From positions 96,167,342 to 96,227,341 of the forward strand of contig CM043953.1 of assembly GCA_014529385.2 (NCBI GenBank): DNA of 60,000 nucleotides, in the 5' to 3' direction. This DNA comes from Adiantum capillus-veneris. Its lineage: Eukaryota > Streptophyta > Polypodiopsida > Polypodiales > Pteridaceae. A model generated the notes under the pieces. It was not told where the DNA came from, ran no database searches, and saw only the letters and a program-made list of their open reading frames with translations. The translations under genes were made by a program, and so were the position numbers. Below are positions 32,659 through 43,826 of this stretch, piece after piece (position 1 is the first letter of the stretch; every line of letters begins with the position of its first letter).

Positions 32659-33330
32659 TCTAGAGACGACATAGAAACAAACATAACGATGATGCAATCA
32701 CATATGCAGACGACATAGAAACAAACATAATATCAATGTAATCACATGTGCACACATATATACAAAGCCGGCATATCAAAACACAATGGGGCCCCTTAGA
32801 TTATTTGTATGCTTGCAAGCAGAGAAAATGCATTCTATAACATAAGGTTGACGAGACGATAAGGCTGACGAGACGATAGATTTTCAATGACTGACGAAAA
32901 GATAGAGTTTCATAGCCAGACGAGACGATAGATGTTCAGTTGCCAAATGAGACAATAGATTTTTAGCTATGCTGATCCGTCAGCATCAATCTTTTACGAG
33001 ATGAAAAAACTTCAATATAGCCATAACATAAGTCATCTTGCCATGTCGAAAGGCTTCATGTTAGTCATAACACACGGCTTTGACGAGACAAGAAGAAAAT
33101 CCTTTTAGTCCAGATGAAAATGTCCAAAATCAACAGATAGAAATAGGATACGATAATAATAAACCTCCGAGAGATGTACCTTTAACTTCCTCATGTATAG
33201 TCGGATGGAACACGATGTAAATCTTAGACCTCAAGAGTAAACCTCCGAGAGATGTACCTTTAACTTTGTCATGTATTGTCGGATTGAACACGATGTAAAC
33301 CTCTGACATCTAGAGTAAATTATGGTCGGG
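32659..33330. repeat. Three short tandem-repeat blocks inside the small LTR element
   Basis: An AGACGACATAGAAACAAACAT unit of about 44 bp is duplicated near 32,659-32,755. GACGAGACGATAG-like words recur at 32,850-32,960. A 78-bp unit beginning AAACCTCCGAGAGATGTACC is repeated at 33,161 and 33,239, with a decayed third copy. Such arrays are frequent in the non-coding bodies of LARD/TRIM elements. Confidence 0.75.
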
Positions 33331-34342
33331 TATGACCTCCGATATCAAGAGTATATCTAGATATGACCTTCCACATCATGAGTATAGCCAAAACCAGTGT
33401 TGGGTACCATGTCCAACATTAAGAGTATAGAGGGATCCTTATCACGCTTAGAGGCCTCCTCATAATTCAAAATTGTGTATCTTTGAAAATCCCATTTGTA
33501 TATCTTTGAAATCCATCACCTTTTACCAGTCATCTATCTGTCTGTCCAATTTGTTGTCAATCATAATATCTATATATTCATACTCCTTCACATGAATCCG
33601 GTTGGGGACTGCGACCATATTCTAGATGCAATATCACTGCCATGAACCATGTTCAATAGATGTGATGCCCTAAGAAGGAAGTTCAAGTTTAAGTAAACCA
33701 TAAGTAGTATGAGGAAACACGCGTTGCACTTGGTCAAGAAATGGTGAGACTTCAATCTGATTGCACGCCGCCAATTAATGTCATCAGCAAAGTGAACACT
33801 TCCAACTGTCATTCCGATTTTACCTCTGTCGTCAGGCTGATGTAACCTCTATCTTCAGACACCATCCTTTGACACCGAGCAACATATCTCTCTTTTTCTT
33901 TCTCAATAAGAAATTAGATGTATGGAAAAAGGAAAAAAAAACTGTGCATAAAAGCTTCGCAGTAGGTTCAGTCGCCCACAGGAGTACGTGAAAAGAGTTA
34001 GATACAACACTAATAATAGCATAGGTTTGTGGCTGCTTGCTTTGCTGTCCAAAACCAACAGATGTTTAAATTCTTCACGGGCCTACGCTACTCAGTTTGA
34101 ACTTTGCGCACACTGCTCAGTTTTCCTTGTAGTCCAGCTTCTCCTGCCCAGCAAGCCTTCAACGGCTTATGCTGCATCTAATCCTGCGCTACATAAAGTT
34201 CAAGGCATGCACTAAAAACTCCTTATTGGCTGCACTACAAACTGTTAAAGAGAACGTCGTCCATGCCGACTGGATTAAGGTAGAATGTGTCTCGTGATGG
34301 TTCAAGGGTAAAGTGGATCTGAGCGAACTGCATGTAGAAACT

Positions 34343-34530
34343 GAGCGTCTAGCTGTTATAAGCAGCAAATGCCATACATTTAGAGTTTGATTATGTGCAC
34401 GCTACAAAGATGAGCGCCTAGCTATTATAAGCAACAAACATCGTAAATTTAGAGTTCCATTATCTTCATGCTTCTTGCAGACCGTCCAAAAGCTGGAATA
34501 TAGAGTTCGATTATCAGCACGCTCCTCGTA
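34343..34530. repeat. 69-bp tandem repeat inside the small LTR element
   Basis: Units starting GAGCGTCTAGCTGTTATAAG (34,343) and GAGCGCCTAGCTATTATAAG (34,412) share ATTTAGAGTTNNATTAT and a CACGCT/CATGCT end. A third partial unit (TAGAGTTCGATTATCAGCACG) follows near 34,500. Confidence 0.7.
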
Positions 34531-34907
34531 GCCCATCCAAAAGCTAGTAGCCAAAGGTTCATGCCGACGATGGATTGCTGCAAACTCGCTGCCATGCAAA
34601 ATCTTCATACAAGCAACCATAAAATTTCAATCAAACATAAGGATTTTACACACGCAAATGTTGCTCCTTGGCCTAGAATTTTGCAATCGCTTGCAGCCTT
34701 GCATAACCCATGCGAGCACCACAACGTATAAGTGTTTGCATGTGAGTCTTGCAATCGCAGATGCATCCAAAACACCAGCTCTGTTTTTCTCAAAAGCATT
34801 AACTCAACAAGAAAGAAACACGAATACAAGGCTTCTCGAATCAGCTTAAGAAAAGAAAAGAAAAAATCAGAAAATTTTACTTATCTTTCATATCTATGCT
34901 CTCCATA

Positions 34908-34919
34908 GCTCTGATACCA
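34908..34919 (-). other. Primer-binding site of the small LTR element
   Basis: The minus strand reads TGGTATCAGAGC directly inside the right LTR, the same tRNA-iMet-type site used by gypsy-A. Confidence 0.9.
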
Positions 34920-35070
34920 TGTTGCGAAGAACCGAGACGAGAAATACTGAGACCGAGAGACGACAACTCGAGAATTGCAAACCCCAAAGTGTGTCTACTG
35001 ATCACACAAGATGCGTTTATATAGAGGGGACCAGGGTGCTATATATAGAGATACTATATGTAGCTCAATA
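34920..35070 (-). repeat. 5' LTR of the small LTR element (151 bp)
   Basis: TGTTGCGAAG...AGCTCAATA. The terminal CA has become TA relative to the left copy. Confidence 0.8.
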
Positions 35071-35377
35071 AAATCAATTGTGCACATTATGATCACTACA
35101 AGTTAAAGAGTCTGAGTTCCACACACTACTAGAATTATTAGCTTTTGGTCACATCTAAACTTGCTTCCCTCACATTTTCAGCCATGACTTAGTCCTACAC
35201 ACTTTCCTCTCCCAGCCATAGTTTGGCCTCTCCATTGCAACTGTGATCACCACAATTATGGAGCATCAAGAATCACTTACTAGTTGCACACACATACTAA
35301 CATCATATGTAATATTTATCCTCATAGGTCATGTTTACTCTGTTCTGATCGACGATAATAAAATTTATCTATTGCTC

Positions 35378-35474
35378 TATTTCTCTCTCTACTACTCTCT
35401 CTCTCTTTTCTCCCTCTACTTCTCCCCCTTTTTTCCTCTCTCTACTTTTCACTCTTTCCTCTCTCTATCTCTAC

Positions 35475-35526
<52 letters not shown>

Positions 35527-35576
35527 CTCTCTCTCTCTATTTCTCTCTCTACTTCTCTCTCTCTCTCTCTCTCTGG
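35378..35576. repeat. CT/TA microsatellite cluster
   Basis: CT-rich sequence with a (CT)n(TA)n(CT)n core near 35,480-35,576. The serine/leucine-rich frame across it is an artefact. Confidence 0.9.
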
Positions 35577-35639
35577 AGCACGTGTTTACACAAGTAAATG
35601 AGCAATGTACTGCTCAATCAACTTCTCTTAATGGGCATG

Positions 35640-36620
35640 CTTCAACGTCAACAGCGGGCTCAGCACAACTAAATCGTGCAAAGCATCATCCAAATGATAG
35701 ACGCTATGCGCAACCCCGCATTTCAAGATGCTTTGATGAGCATGACCAAAAAAGGGTTTGTGCTTCATGATTACAACAAGATGCGCATTGAGTATCTAAA
35801 TAAAGTGAAAGACAGTAATGTAGCCATCCTCAAGTGCATGGTGGTAGAATTTGTTCCTAGATATGGTTGCACCATAGTACTAGATGGATGGACTAACTAT
35901 AAGAAAAGCAGATGATCAATGTGATTCTTATTAACCCTAGAGTGTCCATGCTTGTAGAATCTATTTACACCTCTTTGAAAGAGAAGATGAGCGTCTATCT
36001 AGAAAGGGTGTACAAGCATGCAATAGCAAGGGTAGGTGGACCAAAGCATGTGACTACAATCATCATAGACAATGTATCCAACAATAAGGCTGCAGGAAAG
36101 GCTATCCAAGCTAAGTATCTTGAGATTACTTGGAAACCATGTGCAACACATACTCTTAATTTTCTTATAAAGGACCTTGGTAAAATGGATTCCATAAAAC
36201 AAACTCTATTGGATACAAACTATGTGGTAAAATTTATCAAAGAGCATCAATTTTTGTATGCTCTTTTTTGAACAAAGTCACCCAATAAAACTTTGCAGAT
36301 ATTTTGTGCGACAAGTTTTGCGACCACATATTATGCTCTTGCCACCATGCAAGAAGTGAATCCTGCATTGATTCAAACTATAGCTGATAAATGATGGGAT
36401 GCATGGCTTAGCAAAGTATCCTAGCTATAAGGATGCAACTACAAGATGTGCACAACTTGTCAACTGGCCAGTTTTCAAGCGTAATGTTGTCACTTTGAAA
36501 AAACCATTTGTAGATCTTTTGTGAACTATTGATAAATACTCTTTTATATTTGGCCAAATTTATTGGTATATGTCAAAGTACTTATGCAAGGTAAGAGAGA
36601 ATTTTGACTTTGGTGCAAAG
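35640..36620 (+). pseudogene. hAT transposase remnant (DUF659 type)
   Basis: The frame at 35,676-35,915 ends VEFVPRYGCTIVLDGWTNYK. A -1 shift leads to 35,912-36,271 with MINVILINPRVSMLVESIYT, VGGPKHVTTIIIDNVSNNKA and WKPCATHTLNFLIKDLGKMD. These are the blocks of the DUF659 domain, the RNase H-like N-terminal half of hAT transposases. Beyond a stop at 36,269 the homology runs on in fragments (TTYYALATMQEVNPALIQTI near 36,325). No terminal repeats were found; the copy is dead. Confidence 0.8.
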
Positions 36621-36926
36621 GACAAAGCTGCCAAAAGCAATGGGTGTAGTTGCATACATCATTGCATGGTATGGTATTTGTATTGGATCCTCTCTTGTCA
36701 TATGAATCTTCATATTAATACTCGTGTTAGCCCTTTGTGCTGCAAATTAGATAGCTTTACTAGAGATGTATCATTTGCGTTATTGCTGATTTGAAATAAT
36801 TGGTATCGCACAAAGTCATTTGGACATAGATTCTTACATTCTTTGCAGCTGAATGGATATCCTTTCAACCAAGATCCATCCTCTTTGATGCTAGCAATAC
36901 CTGCGAGGTTCTTCTCTTTCCCATAT

Positions 36927-36979
<53 letters not shown>

Positions 36980-37440
36980 TTGAATATTGCTTGAGCTTCA
37001 GAGTGGTTAAGCTCTTCTTGCATATCTGCAAATCAAGTGAACTTTTATGATCAGATAGCTCAGGGGTGAAGCCAATAAGTCATCACGTTAAAACCACTTA
37101 TTCAATTAAACCTACCATCATGTTGCAAGAAAGAGATATAATAACTTAATAAATTATATAATTTATTTTTGCCACTAAAAATGAGACAAACATTGAATCA
37201 TCATTTTAGTCATCAGCTGGTCGTAGACCAAAAGTCAATATTATAATGTTGTAACCCACTCTATGAGCATCATTTAGGCACACACAGACACACACACAGA
37301 CACACACACACAGAACAAAAGCATTAGGTCGGGTTGAGGGATTATTTTACTTGCCACTCTCAAGGTGTTGGCATTGGCATGCACTTTAAGAGATGTTTAC
37401 AACTATTTTCACATAGAAAAAATGTCCATGGCTCTAGTCC
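36621..37440. other. Unassigned sequence with a (CT)n tract at 36,929-36,975 and short CA tracts
   Basis: Contains about 23 CT units at 36,929-36,975 and interrupted CACACAGA repeats near 37,277-37,315. No coding sequence was recognised. Confidence 0.6.
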
Positions 37441-37442
37441 AG

Positions 37443-37478
<36 letters not shown>

Positions 37479-37484
37479 GGGGGG
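37441..37484. repeat. Poly-G tract
   Basis: An almost pure G run of about 43 bases with one A near each end. It can form G-quadruplexes, and its true length is likely uncertain in any assembly. Confidence 0.9.
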
Positions 37485-37718
37485 TTTGACAGCCCACAAA
37501 AAATCTCTCTCGCTTTGCTTTCCGGTTTCTATCTACAAAACACGGAGATGATGAAAGTGGGCCGTAGTTTTTGCCTTTGTGCATGACCCCCAATCCACAA
37601 TGCCTACATAGATGCCTTTCTAGCCAAAATGGAGTATCATATTGCGAGAGTACAGATCATTGTGGAGGTAGTCATAAGGATGCAGATACTTAAAGGTTTG
37701 AAGAAGAGCATTAATAAT

Positions 37719-38373
37719 TTACAAAATATTTTTTTGGAATAGCTCTTTTGTTACATGATCACAAATGGCAGGTTGACTGCCATCTGCATTGCACTCTTTT
37801 ATCCACTGCTCTACATGGCAGCCATTCCAAAAACATGAAATGAGAATTAGACGCTCCATGTGGAAACCCACGGCAAGGAGATAAATAATTCCACCATGAG
37901 CGATGTTTAAACTTGTAGCTTTGTCTTTAACCTGCTGATCTACTATGGGTTCATGCAAATGGACTTTGAAAATATTTGTAGCATACAATGAATATTTAAA
38001 TGCAAGATGGGTGACACCCACACGCATCACATGTGCCCATCTTCTCTCTCCTAAATGTGAAGGTTGTATGTTGAAGATGACAATATCTGGCAATAGATGT
38101 GAAACAAAGGGGAGTTGGGAGTGGTCTAAAGCGATAGTGGCACTGGCAACAGGCTCTGCTCTAATGGTGGCTCCTGGATATTTAGCAACACTAGAGGAGT
38201 TGGCTTTCACTATTTCATTCTTTGTTGATCTTTCAAGCCTCTCCTTGCTCTTGAACTCAGTATACAACTGTTGCACAAGCTATATGTGAGTAGCTATGCT
38301 CGGCAAAGTAGTAATATCACGAATTTTTAGCTCCTGAAAAGTCTTTGCTATCTTCCCAATAGTCTTCTTGACC
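37719..38373 (-). pseudogene. Orphan ORF of unknown function (about 217 codons with one stop)
   Basis: ATG at about 38,373 opens MVKKTIGKIAKTFQELKIRD, then one in-frame TAG, then an uninterrupted 185-codon frame to 37,719. It has balanced amino-acid composition, including ALDHSQLPFVSHLLPDIVIF, a hydrophobic stretch GGIIYLLAVGFHMERLILIS and a Cys/Trp/His-containing end (CFWNGCHVEQWIKEC). Composition and length look like real protein rather than chance. I do not recognise a family. hAT fragments on the plus strand flank it. Confidence 0.4.
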
Positions 38374-38432
38374 ATGTTCAATAATAAACCTAAAAAATCA
38401 ATGATGAACATGTCGTTCAAGTAGTTCAAGTA

Positions 38433-38940
38433 GTGGACAATGCAAAGAACTGTAAAAATGTTAGCAAATTAATAAAAAAGTGTTTTTCATATATTTTTGC
38501 CAATGGTTGTAATACGTACAATTTAAACCTGGTGTTGAAGGATTGGTATACTAGTGAAGAAATCGCATGGTTCACCAAAATACTTGACACATCGCGACAA
38601 GTTGTGAAGTTCATCTTGAAATGACAAAGAGTGCTCGATTTGTACAAAATGCACATGTCAGTGATGTTGAAACTTCCTGTGAAATTTGGTACTCCTCCAC
38701 AATATGTGCGCTGTGATTGACACTTTCAACTACATGGCCTTTGACGAATGGCAGCTTGAGTAGAAAGAAAAGGTGAAAGAGAAAATTACATGTCTACGTG
38801 AGTCCATAAACCAACCTGCTTGGTGGAGGAGTGTAATGGATACATACTATGTAATGATGTCCGTTATGTTCGTGATTCACAACCTTGGTTAAAAGATGCC
38901 AAATATGGGCAAAGTGTGGATAACTTGGTGGCATCTTATT
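38433..38940 (+). pseudogene. Second hAT transposase fragment (DUF659-like)
   Basis: The plus strand has TDNAKNCKN-type sequence (read here as MDNAKNCKNVSKLIKKCFSY), then NLNLVLKDWYTSEEIAWFTK and VVKFIL. This parallels the TDNASNN...CATHTLNLLIKDL block of hAT DUF659 domains. Beyond 38,624 only out-of-frame pieces can be followed. It is more diverged from the 35.6-kb copy than a recent duplicate would be, so it is probably another hAT family. Confidence 0.6.
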
Positions 38941-39336
38941 GACCACCTATAGCTGCTTGCGCATCTGGGGTCATCTTCAATTTCTTGGGTAAGGAGGCTT
39001 CGTCTTGAGCTTTCACCCGCTTCATCTTGATCTTCTGCTCCTCCCACAGCTCTATTTTTGTCATATCACAAGTGGGAGGGAGATCTTCGTTTAAGTCTTT
39101 GCAGCACACTTTCATATTGCTCAACACTGTCTTGACCTTGTGGTGGTGTCAAATTCTCGGATCCCTATAGGAATCGGCAACTTATATTGTCCTTCGCCTC
39201 GTAGTCTGCACTCTGTGTTCTCCCAGATAGCGCTAGTAAGATTTTTAATAAAGATGCCACTTTCATTAATCTGCTGTATGCGACCATCTGCACATGATGA
39301 TATTGTCAAAATACATTCTTTTTGAATGGCACACAT
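38936..39336 (-). pseudogene. Unrecognised lysine-rich ORF fragments
   Basis: Two overlapping minus-strand frames (39,336-39,121 and 39,127-38,936) join through a frameshift. The first has LTSAIWENTECRLRGEGQYK and PIPIGIREFDTTT. The second is charged, with IELWEEQKIKMKRVKAQDEA. No family was recognised, and they may belong with the orphan ORF at 37.7-38.4 kb. Confidence 0.3.
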
Positions 39337-39419
39337 AATAGTTCTATTTTGCTATGGCGTGATTTTTGCACTGGACAATTAAAAACAGCATATCAAATAC
39401 AGTTTCATGGGTTCACTGC

Positions 39420-39905
39420 CACTCTCGCACTAGTTCAGACGAACCATAACTGTGACTTGAAGACTTCAAAATAATGTGCATGATTATATTGATATAGATT
39501 GAAAATCATTTTCAGTATAAGATGTTATGTTTAATCGTGTAAAATACAAAAAAACAAGTAACTCTTAAGTAAACCATCCAGATCAAACAATACAGGTAAA
39601 CAATCCAAAATATTTCAGCATATTGTGATAAACCATAAGACGAGTTCATATTTTGCACGTTGCACTCTTACACTAGTTCAGATAAACCATACCCATGACT
39701 TAAAGACTTCAAAAAATTGTGCAAGATTATATTCATTCACGTTGATAATCATTTTTACTTTAAAATGCTATGTTTAATCGTGCAAAATGCGATAAAAACA
39801 AGTAACTCCTAAGAAAATCATTTAGATCCAACAACACAGGTTAAAAACCCAAAACACTTTCAAATATTGTGATAGAAAAACTGGTTTTATGAGTTTATAT
39901 TTTGT
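39420..39905. repeat. Diverged tandem duplication, unit about 243 bp
   Basis: Units start near 39,420 (CACTAGTTCAGACGAACCAT) and near 39,663 (CACTAGTTCAGATAAACCAT). They share GACTTNAAGACTTCAAAA, ATGTTTAATCGTG and AACAAGTAACTC in order. A partial unit end also precedes the first copy. AT-rich and satellite-like, with no coding sequence. Confidence 0.75.
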
Positions 39906-40396
39906 ACGTTATCGCTTCAAAAAAAATGATGACATGGCATCGTGATGTACATAATGCCACTCTCATTTAGCTCATTTTAAAACAATAGTAGGATACAATT
40001 CCATGAGAAAACATTGAAAATTTAGTGCGATTTTAACAAACCACTCATAAATTACAACGAGCGTCTTGCTCTTTAAAAAGGTTAAAATGAACGTCTTATA
40101 CGCAAATTTATGGAACATAGTCTTAATTATTACCGAGTTTTGGCTTCTTATGTGCTTTGAGTGGCATGTCACTTGGTAGGCCTTGCCTCAAAGGTAAAAC
40201 TGGGTTTTGCAGTTTTAAGATGCAATAGGCATAGCTTATAGTTGGCGATCAGAATTCTCTCCACAAAATTTTCCAGTTTCGAATCCTTTATCCATGATGA
40301 GGTCTTCTAATAATTGGAAGTATCAACACCTTATCAAGAATTCAAATACCAAGTAGGTAACTCTTTTTAGTGGTACAATCATGTGTAGATGCCTCG

Positions 40397-40397
<1 letters not shown>

Positions 40398-40456
<59 letters not shown>

Positions 40457-40552
40457 ATATATATATAGATATAGATATTAGCTCTCGAGTCACGACTACT
40501 CTCTCTCTCTTCTCTCTCTCTCTCTCTCTCTTTTCTCTCTCTCTCTCTCTAA
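40398..40552. repeat. (TA)n and (CT)n microsatellites
   Basis: About 35 TA units with small breaks (40,398-40,470), then CT-rich sequence at 40,498-40,552. Confidence 0.95.
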
Positions 40553-40829
40553 GGTCCCAGTCTTGCTTGCAATGCCCGGGGAGGTTAATTTGGGCACCAT
40601 GCATGGCTAGCAAGCTGATATTTCTCTATTGCCACAAATGAATGGCATACTATCCATATTGTCTTCTAGAAGTAAAGGACGGAGGTGCTTTATGCTCCTA
40701 GAAAGACTCACAACCAGACTCGAGAAGCAAAATGTGGCCTAATCGTTTCTACAAGAAAGTTATTCCCAAGTTTGAAAGCCACGGTACTTGAATGCCCATG
40801 CCCCACCCTTTCTAGCAATTAATGTCTAG

Positions 40830-41110
40830 TGGTATCAGAGCATGGTCTCCTCTCTTTCTCTATAAAGGAGGACAAATTTAGGAAGAAACGGGAAGAAGCC
40901 ATGACAAGCCAAGAGAGAAGTTAGCAGGCCGTGGGATGCATGTCTAACCTCACCATCCTATCTTATTGCAGTATTAGCGAGAACCACGATTAATTTGTCA
41001 AACCATGGGACGAAGCTGAATCGACTAGTGCATAGAGGCTACAGGAGGTTGTCAACCTCTTGGAAACATCTAGCAACTTGCATCTATCTCAAGCTACACT
41101 CAAGTGAGTG
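40830..41110 (+). pseudogene. Orphan primer-binding site and gag start of another LTR element
   Basis: TGGTATCAGAGC stands at 40,830-40,841 on the plus strand, as in plant LTR elements just inside the 5' LTR. About 60 bp on, ATG 40,900 opens MTSQERS followed by stops; later RLQEVVNLLETSSNLHLSQA resembles the helical start of a gypsy gag. The LTR to the left cannot be delimited because no partner copy is present. A 5' end remnant of a plus-oriented element is the simplest reading. Confidence 0.5.
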
Positions 41111-41835
41111 AAATCACCAAAAGCCAATTGCTCATCGGCAAGAAAATCACATCCGTTACACCATCAAATGACATCCAATGTAACGAAACTTTTAGGACAA
41201 GTTTATAAGACCTAAGCACACATGCCTATGGCCTCAAACCCCACTTTAGGTCAAGTTCCAAAATCGCGATTATTAACAGCAATGGATTTTTGACCTAGTC
41301 ATTTTCGACCAGAATGCATCTAAATGCTTAGCAATGATGCCCAATTCCTCGCTATGCTTAGTTTTGTTTGATAAGTGTAAATGCCTAGTTATGATGAAAT
41401 TAGGCCGCGGGTCGGCGACGCCAAAAGCTACGAAATACTATGAATGGATTACGTCAATGTGTAGAGATCTTACCTGCGGTTGCAATGCAACAAATGCATT
41501 CGCAATGTGACAACCGGAGGGGGAGTAGGAATCTAGAGAAGGAGAGAAGCGAGAGCCGTTAGCTCACGCTATGTATTTCTTATCCAAAAACTTATAAAAA
41601 CTTACAAAAATTTGCTTTTTACCTTAGCCAAGGTTTTTGGGTGGTCAAAAGTAATAATCTGGAGTTCTACCAAATCTGAGAATTGAATGGCTGATACAAT
41701 CTAGAAGCTTGTAGCCCTGGCTCATTAATTACAAGGTTTATCAAGAAAATAGGAGTTACAATATTTTTGATTTATCAAAATAATAATTGTTTTACAAGGA
41801 GAACTCTGAAAAATGGTATCCACGCTAGCTTGCTG
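41111..41835. other. Non-coding sequence, nothing recognised
   Basis: AT-rich, with no long frames or repeat structure supported. It may be the decayed continuation of the 40.8-kb gag remnant. Confidence 0.3.
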
Positions 41836-43110
41836 CTAACATTCCTCCCTCCTCGCCTGTTTCGTCCCTTGACACAACTTTATGGGCATAAGTAAATCTT
41901 CAGATTGACGGCGGGCGAGGCGGTCCTTCCGTGCTTCCAGTGCTTTTTCATATCTGATTTTGCGTTCTTTGTCTGGCACTTGCAAAAACTGCATGTTGAA
42001 TTTGTTTTTTAGTTCCACTGCTGAGTAGCCTATAAATCTTGCTGTAAGGTTGCTTATCACCGGTGCAAATATCTTTGTTCGCCAGGTGAAGAAGCAGTGT
42101 AAAATGCCTCCTCAAAAAGCTAGCATATTGTGCGAGGGCAGAAACATGCATCGGGCATAAAAGCCATAAAGAACTTCTTCCGAGGTTTGCCACTCAGATC
42201 ATAGCAGAGGACCTTGTTTCCTTCCAAAAATGAGAGCCATGGGGCTCCTGTCTGCTCAGGATCATTGAAGACTTGTATGCAAGTAAGTAGCATCCTGCAG
42301 ATTTTGTATAGCATTGCATAGGGGAGATCTGGCATACTTTTGAAGAATGTCATAGCGCCCGTTAGGGTTTTCACCATGTATTCTTCTGTTGCTTGGCTTC
42401 TCTCTGGAGCTAGCAGCATGGGAAAATTCAGCCATGTGGCCTCTTCTTCTGAAGTGCTTCGTGTGCTTGCCATGTCCTTACTCACGGTACAGGACAAAAT
42501 GTCGGATCTTTCTGTATGGTCGCAGGTGCTCTATGAATAGAATCAGTATCTTGGATTCTTGTTCAACCAGCTTAGCCTCCACTTCGGGTGGGCTTGATCT
42601 GCACCATCTTCTTGCATATCCTTGTATAATCTTCCTTTACCTGTAAGAGTTCACCTTGATGAGAGGGTATGGGAGGGATTGTTGGTGCCATTGAGCATTG
42701 ATTTGATTGGGAGTGAGCTGTGTGACATTGACAGAGTGTAAAACTCTCAACTCCCATCCATAGCTGCCTTCCATTGCTCATCTACCTCCAAGGCGATCTT
42801 CTCCTTCAGTGCATCTTCTTCAGCCTTTGACAGCTTGACCATCGGCACTATGTCTTCCTCTGTGACTTGGATTTGAAAATCTTCTCCCCCACTCGGCTCT
42901 GCTGTAGACTGTGTCTCAAAGTCAGCAAATGAGACCAAGGGAATTTCCACTTGGGGCGGCTCTGAAGTGCCTGCCTCTTCCTGTATATCCGACCTTCCAT
43001 CTCTGAGGAGTTGGTTCACTCTTTTCAATTCTCCAATTTTTTAAGGACCTCCTCCTCTCTTGGACCCGCATGAGTGCCAGGTCTCTACGTTGTGACTTCT
43101 CGAGCTTCAA
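41836..43110 (-). pseudogene. C-terminal fragments of an unrecognised polyprotein
   Basis: Minus-strand frames can be chained by frameshifts from 43,110 to 41,836. They include an acidic segment (PLVSFADFETQSTAEPSGGE, 42,747-43,028), a frame with MPDLPYAMLYKICRMLLTCI and FMAFMPDACF (42,120-42,497), and a final frame with NLTARFIGYSAVELKNKFNM and a basic end (41,836-42,060). The sequence looks like a once continuous protein, possibly a retroelement-associated ORF. No family was identified. Confidence 0.4.
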
Positions 43111-43238
43111 CTCCAGCTCTAAATCTATGTTTTTTTCTTCTCAAGTGCTTTATAAACCTCATTTTTCCCTTGATCGAGGCCAGGACTGGATTTTCTCTTA
43201 ATTGCGTAAGAAAGTGGCCTGATCATTAATTCTTTGTT

Positions 43239-43655
43239 TCAAATACTGCAGAGAGATGCGTTTGCTACATCTAATTGTACTTGAATCTTCTGAGTGGACA
43301 GAGATGTGGTAAGAAGTTCATTTGTCACCTCTGTCAAGTGCTCATCTTTCACTTTGCAGGAATCGGATAACTTAGTCAGGAGGTCGCCCAACTCTTCCAT
43401 TTCCTTCTGTTGGTTGTCCCTGGCTATCTGATGCCGTTCTGCTTCAGTCTTTAGCTCTTGTACTTGCCTTTGAAGATCTGTGATAGTAGCTATTCTGTCG
43501 TCGTCGAGCTCGCCTTGAAGAACATAGATGACCATTTCTATTTCTTTGGCTTTAGTACTACGGTTCAAGGCTGCTGAGCGGAGTTTCTCCGTCATGATTT
43601 GCATCTGCCTTGCATACTCGCTCACTTGTAGAATGACTTCATCATTGGATGCCAC
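43239..43655 (-). pseudogene. Coiled-coil segment of the same polyprotein
   Basis: A 138-codon frame in which hydrophobic residues recur in heptads across most of its length, e.g. ITDLQRQVQELKTEAERHQI and EMEELGDLLTKLSDS. It is a strong coiled-coil candidate, for self-assembly or filament-like packing. It lies between the Lys/Glu-rich part and the C-terminal fragments on the same strand. Confidence 0.45.
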
Positions 43656-43826
43656 AATTCTTGTTGTGCTAGTTCATATGTATCGGTAGTCTCTTGTGTC
43701 GCTTCTTGTGTGTTGTTATTGCTGGTGTTTCTATAGAGATGGTTGCTTTATCTTTGCCATCCCGAGGTTTTGAAACTCGGCAGTGTTGGTGGTGGCTGAG
43801 TGGAAAAAAGCTATGTGTCTCAACTT

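Larger units (their letters stand above)
32123..35070 (-). mobile_element. Small non-autonomous LTR retrotransposon (TRIM/LARD-like), 2.9 kb
   Basis: Very short terminal repeats (32,123-32,288 and 34,920-35,070) flank 2.6 kb with no gag or pol. A tRNA-iMet-type primer-binding site abuts the right LTR on the minus strand, and a purine run GAGTGGGGG abuts the left LTR. The element is therefore minus-oriented. Flanks AAATA (left) and AAATC (right) may be a mutated 5-bp target duplication. It needs enzymes from another element. It sits 36 bp right of the gypsy-D LTR. Confidence 0.85.
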
